NCBI RefSeq assembly: GCF_900460535.1
Contig: NZ_UHIL01000001.1
Coordinates: forward strand, 2,418,001-2,482,000
Length of the DNA stretch: 64,000 nucleotides
Origin: Vibrio parahaemolyticus
GTDB taxonomy: Bacteria > Pseudomonadota > Gammaproteobacteria > Enterobacterales > Vibrionaceae
Direction: 5' to 3'
Shown: piece after piece, positions 57,004 through 64,000 of the stretch
How the letters are laid out: each line of letters begins with the position of its first letter
How positions within the stretch are numbered: position 1 is the first letter of the stretch
Program-made: the position numbers and the translations under genes
Notes under the pieces: model-generated
Told to the model about the DNA's origin: nothing
Database searches by the model: none
Seen by the model: only the letters and a program-made list of their open reading frames with translations

Positions 57004-59139
57004 TTAGATAGGGCGCACACTATCTTTATCAAGCTCTGCAGCAAAACGACGCTCGATAAAGTCGACATTCGGGTCGTTCTCCAAGCTGTTCAGCGCTTGT
57101 TGTAACTTCTCTTGATAGAGCCTGTCTCTCAGTTCAAGTGGTGTTTCGCCACTCTCTCCTACTTCGATACTCAAGTGACACTCTTCACCTAAAACCGTGT
57201 TTAGTGCGTTGAGCAGCTCACTTTGAGCTCTATCTGTATTTAAGTGTGCTTGGCTGCTTCTCAACTGTAAAGAAACGGTCGAGCCTTCTTTACTATAGTC
57301 AGAGTTTAGCGCAAGTTGTTCCACCAGCTTAGGCAGGTTCATCAAACTGATCATTTTCGCCCACTCGTTTTGTTCAAGTGACTCATCAATCAGCTTTTGT
57401 GCCATTTCTGGTGTTTTTTCATGCTCAAGCGCTTGCTTGAGCTGCGTAGGTGTCAGCTTGGTATTAACTTTCGTCTCAACAGGCTTACTTGGACGCCAGC
57501 GATACGCTTCTTCAACTTCTGGTTCAGTAGGCTTTGGCGTTGAGTTTGGCGACACCTGCGCGGAATTGCCATGCAATTGCGCTACTCGGTCGATGACCGA
57601 TTCTGGTTTTGCAGATGCCGCTTTAGGCTTTTTTGTGCCACCATTTTGCGTTGTGTTTTGCTGTAAACCCTGCTTACGCTGTGAACGTAATTGATGACGT
57701 AAGCCTGCCGCACCCATTCTTGATGGCGCAGGTGCGCTTTCTTGCTGAGGTTGAGCCTCTGACGCTGGGTTTTCGCTCATTGGCGGAGCCATGTCGTACT
57801 GAGGAGGCGACATATCATAACCACCAGTCTGATAATCTGGCTGATATTGTGGCTCTTCATTCATTGACGCAGGCTGATTCACTGACGGACGAACGGGCTG
57901 CGAAACAGATTGTTGTGCTTGCACTGGATTTGGGCGCGACTGCTGTTGTGCTACCGGAGCCTGCTGTGCTGGCGCTGAATTCGTTAGACTCGCATTTGGC
58001 ATCTGACTCAACTGAGGTTGAGATCCTGCGGTAACGATATTTGCACCGTTATTCGCTGATGGACGAAAAGCCAACATACGTAAGACGATCATCTCCATAC
58101 CAACACGGCCATTTGGAGACAGCGTCAGATCGTCACGACCTTTTAGCGCAATTTGATAGTAAAGCTGCACATCTTGTGGGCTGAGCGCTTTACTTAATAA
58201 TTCGATTTTTTCTGCATCAGGCTGTGCTCGGTCTAGTGACGCAGGCAGTGCTTGATACATAGCGATGCGATGTAACTGCGTCGCGATTTGTTGCAATAAA
58301 CCGTCCCACTCAACACCATTCGCCGCCAATTGGTGGATTTTATCCATGGCTTGTTGAGGTTGTTTACTGCTGATCGACTCAAGCAAGTGAATCGCTTGAT
58401 CCGTATCGATGGTTCCCAGCATGTGGCTAACGATGTCGGTTTGCACCGCACCATTGCCTAAAGCAATCGCTTGGTCGGTCAAACTCAGCGCATCACGCAT
58501 ACTCCCATCAGCTGCATGGGAGATCATACCGAGCGCTTTGGACTCTGCTGAAACCTGCTCTTGACCCAAAATGTAGTCAAGTTGCTGATGAATATCATCA
58601 ACACTGATTGGCTTGAGATGGAACTGCAGACAACGAGATAAAATGGTAACTGGCAGCTTCTGTGGATCGGTTGTTGCGAGCAAAAACTTCACATACTCTG
58701 GCGGCTCTTCCAAGGTTTTTAATAACGCATTGAAAGAGTGACGCGACAGCATGTGCACCTCATCGATGAGGTACACTTTAAAACGTCCACGAGCGGGTTT
58801 GTATTGAACGTTGTCTAGCAGTTCGCGAGTATCTTCAACTTTAGTACGTGATGCCGCGTCAATCTCAAGCAAGTCAACAAAGCGACCTTCATCAATCTCT
58901 CGGCAGGTAGCACATTCACCACATGGTGTGGCGGTGATACCAGTCTCACAGTTCAACCCTTTGGCAAACAAACGGCCGATACTGGTTTTACCCACACCAC
59001 GCGTCCCACTGAATAGGTAAGCATGATGTAAACGGTTTTGCGCCAATGCGTTTTCCAGTGCCGTTAGAACATGTTTTTGCCCTACGACTTGGTCAAACTT
59101 ATTAGGACGCCATTTTCGCGCTAAAGCTAAATAACTCAT
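57004..59139 (-). CDS. dnaX: DNA polymerase III subunits tau and gamma
   Basis: Clamp-loader ATPase of the replisome. Tau has 711 aa: Walker A GTRGVGKT at 45-52, zinc cysteines C64/C73/C76/C79, Walker B LIDEVHML and the SRC motif in ILSRCLQF. A Gln/Pro-rich linker (about 380-480) and the C-terminal polymerase-binding part (about 560-711) follow. The slippery heptamer A AAA AAG spans codons 502-504 (57634-57628). A -1 shift then reads GCC and TAA, giving a 505-aa gamma protein. apt lies 8 bp upstream and ybaB 82 bp downstream. Confidence 0.97.
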   Translation of the reverse strand: MSYLALARKWRPNKFDQVVGQKHVLTALENALAQNRLHHAYLFSGTRGVGKTSIGRLFAKGLNCETGITATPCGECATCREIDEGRFVDLLEIDAASRTKVEDTRELLDNVQYKPARGRFKVYLIDEVHMLSRHSFNALLKTLEEPPEYVKFLLATTDPQKLPVTILSRCLQFHLKPISVDDIHQQLDYILGQEQVSAESKALGMISHAADGSMRDALSLTDQAIALGNGAVQTDIVSHMLGTIDTDQAIHLLESISSKQPQQAMDKIHQLAANGVEWDGLLQQIATQLHRIAMYQALPASLDRAQPDAEKIELLSKALSPQDVQLYYQIALKGRDDLTLSPNGRVGMEMIVLRMLAFRPSANNGANIVTAGSQPQLSQMPNASLTNSAPAQQAPVAQQQSRPNPVQAQQSVSQPVRPSVNQPASMNEEPQYQPDYQTGGYDMSPPQYDMAPPMSENPASEAQPQQESAPAPSRMGAAGLRHQLRSQRKQGLQQNTTQNGGTKKPKAASAKPESVIDRVAQLHGNSAQVSPNSTPKPTEPEVEEAYRWRPSKPVETKVNTKLTPTQLKQALEHEKTPEMAQKLIDESLEQNEWAKMISLMNLPKLVEQLALNSDYSKEGSTVSLQLRSSQAHLNTDRAQSELLNALNTVLGEECHLSIEVGESGETPLELRDRLYQEKLQQALNSLENDPNVDFIERRFAAELDKDSVRPI
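57623..57634 (-). other. Programmed -1 frameshift site of dnaX
   Basis: Minus-strand A AAA AAG heptamer in the correct phase (codons ACA AAA AAG), followed in the -1 frame by one codon (GCC) and TAA. This matches the E. coli dnaX layout, which also has one codon before its stop. A purine-rich GGTGG lies just upstream as a possible stimulator. Confidence 0.85.
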
Positions 59140-59147
59140 TGAATGTA

Positions 59148-59693
59148 TTAATGTCCTTCAAAATCGCAAATGCTGAATACGTTTAGGCCTAATGCTTCTA
59201 AACGCTTATCACCACCGATTTCTGGTAGGTTGATAACGAACGCTGCGTGTTCAACTTCACCACCAAGTTGGCGAATTAACTTTGTCGTTGCCTCAATCGT
59301 GCCACCTGTCGCCAGCAAGTCATCCACAACCAATACTTTATCGCCTTCTACGATAGCGTCTGTGTGAATTTCTAACGTATCAATGCCGTATTCTAGTTCA
59401 TAAGATTGAGCAATGGTCGGGCGAGGTAGTTTGCCTGGCTTACGCACTGGAACAAAACCAACACCTAGCTCAAGCGCTAGTGGCGCACCAAATAGGAAAC
59501 CACGTGCTTCTGTACCCACAACCTTTGTAAAGCCCATGTCTTTGTAGCGTTCAACCAGCAGACCGATGGTTGCTTGATACGCTTTTGCGTCTTCTAATAG
59601 GCTTGTTACGTCGCGGAAAAGAATGCCTGGTTTTGGGTAATCTTGGATGCTTTTGATGCTAGATTTGATCAGCGAAATTGTTTCTGTAGTCAT
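59148..59693 (-). CDS. apt: Adenine phosphoribosyltransferase
   Basis: Salvages adenine to AMP with PRPP. It has 181 aa. The PRPP-binding motif is [13 protein letters not shown] (about residues 120-132), and the N-terminal [21 protein letters not shown] is typical. It is the first gene of the apt-dnaX-ybaB-recR cluster; dnaX begins 8 bp after its stop. Confidence 0.97.
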   Translation of the reverse strand: MTTETISLIKSSIKSIQDYPKPGILFRDVTSLLEDAKAYQATIGLLVERYKDMGFTKVVGTEARGFLFGAPLALELGVGFVPVRKPGKLPRPTIAQSYELEYGIDTLEIHTDAIVEGDKVLVVDDLLATGGTIEATTKLIRQLGGEVEHAAFVINLPEIGGDKRLEALGLNVFSICDFEGH

Positions 59694-59810
59694 AATACCG
59701 ATTTACTTAGATTGGCTCATCACCCTCTATTCTAATCACAGTATCACGAGGGCAACGAACAATAGGTTTTCACCGCTATGTGCCTATTTTCTTAAAAGTC
59801 ACAGGCGCTG

Positions 59811-59840
59811 AAAATACAAACGCCCACTCGAAGAGCGGGC
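59811..59840 (-). terminator. Probable terminator after ybaN
   Basis: On the minus strand, GCCCGCTC-TTC-GAGTGGGC (one U-G pair) followed by GTTTGTATTTTC. Confidence 0.55.
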
Positions 59841-59858
59841 ACACTATTCTCTACAATC

Positions 59859-60263
59859 TTAGTGATTTTCTTCTCTGTCAGCAACCAACTCAATCACAGG
59901 TAGGCGCATAAACCAACTGAGTAAAACGATTAGCATCACTAAAAGAGCAATTTTTACCCAGATGATGGGGGCTACGATGATAGAAACGGTAAAACTAAGA
60001 ATGATAAAAACCGCACCACGCTGTTTGACTTTAGGGCTCACCGCTCGATGACGATGCCAATTGTCTAAAATAGGGCCGAAGGTTTTGTGATTGTGTAACC
60101 AATGATGAAATGCAGGGCTGCCGCGCATAAAACAAGCGCTTGCTAGCAAGATAAAAGGAGTGGTCGGTAAGAGAGGAAGGGCGATGCCGGCAATGCCAAG
60201 CGCTATACAGAGTCCACCAACAATATTGAAGAAGTAACGCTTAATACGAATGGTGAACTCCAA
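59859..60263 (-). CDS. ybaN: DUF454 inner membrane protein YbaN
   Basis: A 134-aa membrane protein of the YbaN family. The conserved signature is GIAGIALPLLPTTPFILLASACFMRGSPAFHHWL (about residues 23-56), followed by two further helices (82-122). In E. coli ybaN also neighbours apt. A 43-aa membrane peptide gene ends 15 bp upstream, suggesting a two-gene operon. Confidence 0.92.
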   Translation of the reverse strand: MEFTIRIKRYFFNIVGGLCIALGIAGIALPLLPTTPFILLASACFMRGSPAFHHWLHNHKTFGPILDNWHRHRAVSPKVKQRGAVFIILSFTVSIIVAPIIWVKIALLVMLIVLLSWFMRLPVIELVADREENH

Positions 60264-60278
60264 TACACAATAGCTAGA

Positions 60279-60410
60279 TTAAAAGCCTGCGTAACCGTTC
60301 ATTACACGAAGCCAGGTTAGCGTTGCAGGTAGAGTTGGGATCAAAAGTACTGCAATGAAACCTAAAAAGTAAAAAATATTATAAGGCTCTTTAAAATCTT
60401 TGTCTGCCAT
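60279..60410 (-). CDS. 43-aa single-span membrane peptide upstream of ybaN
   Basis: MADKDFKEPYNIFYFLG... ending VMNGYAGF. It has a charged N-terminus, one hydrophobic helix (about residues 12-32), then WLRVMNGYAG. The start has AGAAG about 8 bases upstream. It ends 15 bp before ybaN, so co-transcription is likely. No family is recognised; the short N-in anchor plus conserved-looking polar end suggests a small subunit or regulator of a membrane complex. Confidence 0.65.
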   Translation of the reverse strand: MADKDFKEPYNIFYFLGFIAVLLIPTLPATLTWLRVMNGYAGF

Positions 60411-60587
60411 GATGTTTCTTCTCACTAGTTGACTTTGCTTCTCCCAACACGCAGCGTTAAATTAACGTTGCATAAATGGGTCATTATTGTTTTAGGCGCT
60501 GACTATACCTTAAACAATTCCATCTAAACACCAACAAAAAGTAAGGTTATAAAATCATCAGTTATAGAACGACAGATTCAGGAAAGA

Positions 60588-60614
60588 AGAAAGCAGCACA
60601 TTACATGCTGCTTT
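60588..60614 (-). terminator. Probable terminator after the RssB-like gene
   Basis: AAAGCAGCA-CATTACA-TGCTGCTTT stem with an interrupted T-rich tail on the minus strand. Confidence 0.6.
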
Positions 60615-60652
60615 CGCCATATTAATTAAAGATAAGATCCGAGTTTGGCTTT

Positions 60653-61759
60653 CTAAACGAGTCTATTAACTCGAGTAATATTCAGGCTGAAACTGGATGC
60701 ACCTAAACAACCTATCGACAACTGACCTGTTGTCTTCAGCGGTAAATCTCGGGTGATGAAGTTTTTCATGCTGCCATCACCCAGTCGATTGCCTGCCGCA
60801 ATATGTTGATTTTCATGTCCATCCGACCATTGGCTGTCCAAACCAGCAGGTAAAAGTGACACGGTTGAAGAAACTAAATCCGCCACACCAAATACCGCCT
60901 TCACCGCACCAGCACAATCTGAGCACTCAATGCCCTTCTCCATGATGTTTACCATGTCTTTCAGATCCGCACTGAAACTTTTTAAGTTTCTTAGGTAATC
61001 ATCAAACAAAGCTCTCACCAGTAGCGTTGTCGCTACACCTCCATTTTCTTGGGAAGCAGAGTCCACTAAGTAGAAAGCAAACTGTCCATTCATCAACCAG
61101 CGATAATCAAACACCAAAGGCATCAAATCTGCCGACTGTAGTAACCGATAAGAACAACGCCAGTCACCTTGAGAGGCGTCTTTGTCTGGCAGCAACGCGT
61201 GCAGCAGATCTCTCGCTGCATTTGGGTTTTGTTGCAAGTACTCTAAATGCCAGTGCAGCTCTTGCTCATCTGGTATTTCTCCACCGTCATCTACGCGGAA
61301 CCATTGGCTTGAAAAGTCACGCTGTTCGGCAAAATGACAATCTGAGTCTTCAAGCGTATTGTCAATCGCTTGCGACAAATGTTCATAATTCCCTATCGGT
61401 TTTGGAAGAAAGTCTTTAATACCAAAACGCAACGCTTTCGCGACATCAGACATTTCATCTGTGCCAGACACCACAATAAGCGGTAGCGATGGATACTCAA
61501 GACTGACTTCTTCTACGAATTCTATGCCATCTAATACGGGCATAGACAAATCACACAAGACGAGATCGGGTTGGCATTCCCTAAGTTGATGAAGAGCCTC
61601 TAGGCCATTTTCAGCTTCTACTACTTTGAAACCCTGACTTTCTAAATAAGCATTGGTTACGTTACGAAATATCGGATCATCGTCCACTAACATGATCAGT
61701 TTCCGATTAACCACTTCCTGTGCCGAGACCATTGCCGTTTGACTGTGAGTCTTGAACAT
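60653..61759 (-). CDS. rssB: RssB-like response regulator (receiver plus PP2C-like output)
   Basis: A 368-aa regulator from MFKTHSQTAM. The receiver domain spans about residues 20-135, with the phospho-acceptor D70 (LVLCDLSMP) and K120. The C-terminal domain lacks a DNA-binding motif and matches the PP2C-like output of RssB. Shared stretches include SDVAKALRFGIKDFLPKP, the NPNAARDLLHALLP region and VATTLLVRALFDDYL. In E. coli, RssB delivers sigma S to ClpXP; an equivalent role here is inferred. GAGG lies 9 bases before ATG 61759; a GTG at 61774 is an alternative. Confidence 0.78.
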   Translation of the reverse strand: MFKTHSQTAMVSAQEVVNRKLIMLVDDDPIFRNVTNAYLESQGFKVVEAENGLEALHQLRECQPDLVLCDLSMPVLDGIEFVEEVSLEYPSLPLIVVSGTDEMSDVAKALRFGIKDFLPKPIGNYEHLSQAIDNTLEDSDCHFAEQRDFSSQWFRVDDGGEIPDEQELHWHLEYLQQNPNAARDLLHALLPDKDASQGDWRCSYRLLQSADLMPLVFDYRWLMNGQFAFYLVDSASQENGGVATTLLVRALFDDYLRNLKSFSADLKDMVNIMEKGIECSDCAGAVKAVFGVADLVSSTVSLLPAGLDSQWSDGHENQHIAAGNRLGDGSMKNFITRDLPLKTTGQLSIGCLGASSFSLNITRVNRLV

Positions 61760-62033
61760 ACCTTTACACCTCACAAAGCTTAGTCAAAAAACAAAATTAT
61801 TTAAGTTATTATTTTTGTTGTGTTTGCATAGGCAAAACGTTGCGCAGCAAGACTTGAAGCGGTTTCGCCTTGTTATAAAACGTAGCTTGAAAAAGTCATT
61901 TATACAAATTGTCAGTATTTACTCCAAGGCTCTTGCTGTGTTCAAATGATGCAACATGTTGACTTAAAGCAAGCTTTAATCACAAAGTTAATTATAAATT
62001 AGCCACAATTGGTAATTTAATGTGTCTGGAAAT

Positions 62034-62909
62034 ATGAAATTAGATGATTTGAACCTGTTTCGACTGGTTGTCGAAAATGGGAGCTATACCGCAACTTCGC
62101 GAAAAACCATGATCCCGGTGGCAACCATCACCCGACGCATTCAAGCGCTAGAAGACTCTGTCAATCTTCGACTATTGAACCGTCACGCACGTAAGCTTTC
62201 TCTGACTGAAGCCGGAGAACGCTTTTACCATGAATGCTCTCCCCTACTTCAAAGGCTGACATCAACCGCGGAAGAAATCACTGATGACTGCCGCGGTGCA
62301 TCAGGCAAAATTAAAATTTCTGCGCCTTACAATCTGACCAAGCGCATGATGATGCCGATGTTTAATGACTTCATGAAGAAGTATCCGGATATCAATATCG
62401 AGCTGACGACAGAGAACAACGCTGATCAATTAGACCCAACGGAATGGGATGTTATTTTCCGTGTAGGTCCGCAACGAGATTCCAGCCTAATTGCTCGTAA
62501 AATTGGCGAAGTAAAAGATATTTTGGTTGCCAGCCAAGACTATCTAGCAGCCAACCCTGCGCCAAACCACGCAGAAGAGCTCTCAAACCACTCTTTGCTA
62601 AAAGGCTACCCACTTATCAAGTGGACACTGATCAACAGCAAAGGTGAGTCTGTGGTGAACGTAGAGCGTGGTCGTTTCCAAGCCAACGCACTCAATGTTG
62701 TTCGCAGTGCTTGTTCAGAAGGTCTAGGTATTACATTAATGCCTGATGTGATGATTAAGGAATACATCGAAAGTGGTGAATTGTTGCGAGTATTGCCAGA
62801 TTGGAGCGCAAACCCGCGCGACATCTACATGCTGTACAACCACAAAGATCACTTGCCAGAGAAAGTGCGTCTGTTCATCGACTTTGTGATTGCCTACAAC
62901 ATTCACTAA
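62034..62909 (+). CDS. LysR-family transcriptional regulator
   Basis: A 291-aa regulator. The winged helix-turn-helix is at residues 1-62 (MKLDDLNLFRLVVENGSYTATSR; ATITRRIQALEDSVNLRLLNRHARKLSLTEAG), and the periplasmic-binding-protein-like effector domain is at about 90-290. Start ATG 62034 was chosen as the usual LysR beginning; GTG at 62022 would add four residues. The target and effector are unknown. The IS element begins about 9 bp after its stop codon, so the gene itself is intact. Confidence 0.88.
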   Translation: MKLDDLNLFRLVVENGSYTATSRKTMIPVATITRRIQALEDSVNLRLLNRHARKLSLTEAGERFYHECSPLLQRLTSTAEEITDDCRGASGKIKISAPYNLTKRMMMPMFNDFMKKYPDINIELTTENNADQLDPTEWDVIFRVGPQRDSSLIARKIGEVKDILVASQDYLAANPAPNHAEELSNHSLLKGYPLIKWTLINSKGESVVNVERGRFQANALNVVRSACSEGLGITLMPDVMIKEYIESGELLRVLPDWSANPRDIYMLYNHKDHLPEKVRLFIDFVIAYNIH

Positions 62910-62950
62910 AAAATAAAAGGTTCATCGCGGATAAGCGGGAACTAAAAACA

Positions 62951-63010
62951 AAAACGGTAGTAAGTGATAGAGTTTTATCGCCAAACAAAACCTACACAAA
63001 CTACCGTTTT
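62951..63010 (+). repeat. Inverted repeat just before the transposase start
   Basis: AAAACGGTAGT (62951-62961) and ACTACCGTTTT (63000-63010) are perfect complements, with three further pairs (GTG/CAC) after a 2-base mismatch. The right arm ends 1 bp before the ATG and covers the ribosome-binding region. Confidence 0.85.
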
Positions 63011-63011
63011 C

Positions 63012-64000
63012 ATGTCGAATCATACTTTCCTATCTTCATTCTGGGAAGGCTTTCATATAGTAAAGTCTCATCAGACTGCATCATTAATAAAGCTCACTCT
63101 CAAACCTAATTCTATCGCTAAGTGTCCGTGCGGGCTTAAAGCTCAAGCCATACATGAGTATCAGTGGCGTAACGTGAAGGAAGCTACACTGTTAGGAGCT
63201 CCCGTTGAACTGTCCATTCAAACCCGACGCAGTAATTGCGGCATTAAAACAGAGCGGCTATCTTGGTTGGAACCTTATGCTCGTATCACTAACCGCCTAC
63301 GAAGCTATATAGAACAGTTGTTACCTCTGCTACCAATTAAACATATAGCCCAAGTGACAGGCGTTCATTGGCAAACAATCAAAGAGATAGATAAGCGTCG
63401 GCTTCAACAAGTAGTGCCGCAAGTTAAATGGGGTGAATTAAGGCAACTCGTCATGGACGAGTTCGCCATTTTTAAAGGGCACCGCTATGCGACGGTCATT
63501 GCTGACGCGAAAAGCCATCAGGTTATCTGGATAGGACTAGGTCGTAGCCGCAAGGATATTCGACCGTTCTTTGAACAGCTAGGTGAGCATGGTAAAAATA
63601 TCGAAGCTGTAGCAATGGATATGAATACGGCTTTTGACCTTGAAGTCCAAGAGCATTGCCCAAATGCTCGCATCGTTTACGACTTGTTCCACGTCGTTGC
63701 TAAGTTTGGTCGTGAAGTGATGGATAAAGTCAGAGTCGACCAAGCCAATAAGCTAAAACAAGATAAAAAAGCAAGGCAATGGGTCAAGCGTTCGCGCTGG
63801 GTGTTATTGAAAAATAGGGATAATTTGAATGCACAACAGGAAAGCTACCTCACAGAAATATTGAATATGAATCAGGACTTGATGACAACTTACTTGCTGG
63901 GTGCGCAATTAAAGGAACTATGGCGTTGTGGCTCTGAACTTCAGGCTAAAAACTTATGGCAGGTATGGTGGGAGCAAGTGAATGAGAGTGGAATTAAGCC
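63012..64000 (+). CDS. ISL3-family DDE transposase, 5' part
   Basis: Open frame of 329 codons from MSNHTFLSSFWEGFHIVK to the window end, with no stop, so the 3' part lies outside. It has a cysteine-containing N-terminus (KCPCGLK; RSNCGIK), where the usual ISL3 zinc-finger spacing looks reduced. An HTH region (IKHIAQVTGVHWQTIKEID) follows, then the DDE catalytic segments LVMDEFAIFKGHRYATVIAD and EAVAMDMNTAFDLEVQ, then VYDLFHVVAKF. The start lies 1 bp after the right arm of a perfect 11-bp inverted repeat, which could occlude translation from read-through mRNA. Confidence 0.88.
   Translation, partial: MSNHTFLSSFWEGFHIVKSHQTASLIKLTLKPNSIAKCPCGLKAQAIHEYQWRNVKEATLLGAPVELSIQTRRSNCGIKTERLSWLEPYARITNRLRSYIEQLLPLLPIKHIAQVTGVHWQTIKEIDKRRLQQVVPQVKWGELRQLVMDEFAIFKGHRYATVIADAKSHQVIWIGLGRSRKDIRPFFEQLGEHGKNIEAVAMDMNTAFDLEVQEHCPNARIVYDLFHVVAKFGREVMDKVRVDQANKLKQDKKARQWVKRSRWVLLKNRDNLNAQQESYLTEILNMNQDLMTTYLLGAQLKELWRCGSELQAKNLWQVWWEQVNESGIK

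Larger units (their letters stand above)
62919..64000 (+). mobile_element. ISL3-family insertion sequence, left part (truncated by the window edge)
   Basis: It begins 10 bp after the lysR stop with a likely terminal inverted repeat starting GGTTCATCGCGGATAAGCGG. The 8 bp before it (AAATAAAA, 62911-62918) could be the target duplication, since ISL3 elements make 8-bp duplications. It contains an uninterrupted transposase frame open to the window end. The right end is not visible, so the boundary is an inference. Confidence 0.75.

Overview
The window looks like a chromosome of a Harveyi-clade Vibrio (V. alginolyticus / V. parahaemolyticus type). The evidence is the sodium-type flagellar protein MotY with the known cysteine pair, a Vibrio-type large-insert alkaline phosphatase, an Rnf complex, a VC2046-family gene beside sodB, and conserved Vibrio gene order (rnf-nth-gloA-motY-rnt; grxD/sodB; gapA-yeaD; apt-dnaX-ybaB-recR). 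Nearly all genes are core housekeeping genes. The only clear mobile DNA is an ISL3-type insertion sequence entering at the right edge (from about 62919).

Layout. 1-7.1 kb: 3' end of the rnf operon, nth, gloA, a Fur-controlled small gene, motY, rnt and an antiporter. 7.1-10.6 kb: DsbA-like thiol protein, grxD, sodB, a VC2046-family gene and an SDR lacking its catalytic residues. 10.7-18.9 kb: adhE, ychE, a K+ channel, asd and nhaC. 18.9-24.8 kb: a lipoprotein and membrane Hpt pair, then yejK/yejL/yejM. 24.9-27.4 kb: tRNA-Ser(TGA), a histone-deacetylase-like gene, a Fur box with a 39-codon membrane peptide, and an SDR. 27.4-32.3 kb: topB, a YdjA nitroreductase, and fadH with a FadR operator. 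32.4-39.7 kb: sppA, ansA, yeaC, a lipoprotein, msrB, gapA and yeaD. 39.8-46.5 kb: MCP, rlmA, chaN (Fur box), a small orphan transcription unit, and alkaline phosphatase (candidate Pho box). 46.6-51 kb: small genes, mscS, ycgN, a YeaQ-like gene and a YkgJ-like gene. 51-55 kb: a cysteine/serine catabolic cluster (YheO-like regulator, cyuA, ridA, divergent cyuP) around a four-copy palindromic operator. 55.2-61.8 kb: aqpZ, recR-ybaB-dnaX-apt, ybaN with a 43-aa membrane peptide, and an RssB-like regulator. 62-64 kb: a LysR regulator, then the IS element.

How it fits together. Three good Fur boxes (3121, 26147, 42889) each precede a poorly characterised gene. In the cyu cluster the import, desulfidation, 2-aminoacrylate clearance and regulatory genes sit together. 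dnaX keeps the programmed -1 frameshift signal, so both tau and gamma are expected. The most unusual leads are the four-site cyu operator, the Fur-box peptide at 26191, the orphan transcript at 44591-44772 with a 40-codon ORF, the SDR pseudoenzyme at 9941, the kinase-less membrane Hpt protein, and the hairpin that would shield the transposase start. All assignments were made by reading the sequence and recalling family features; no database search was run.
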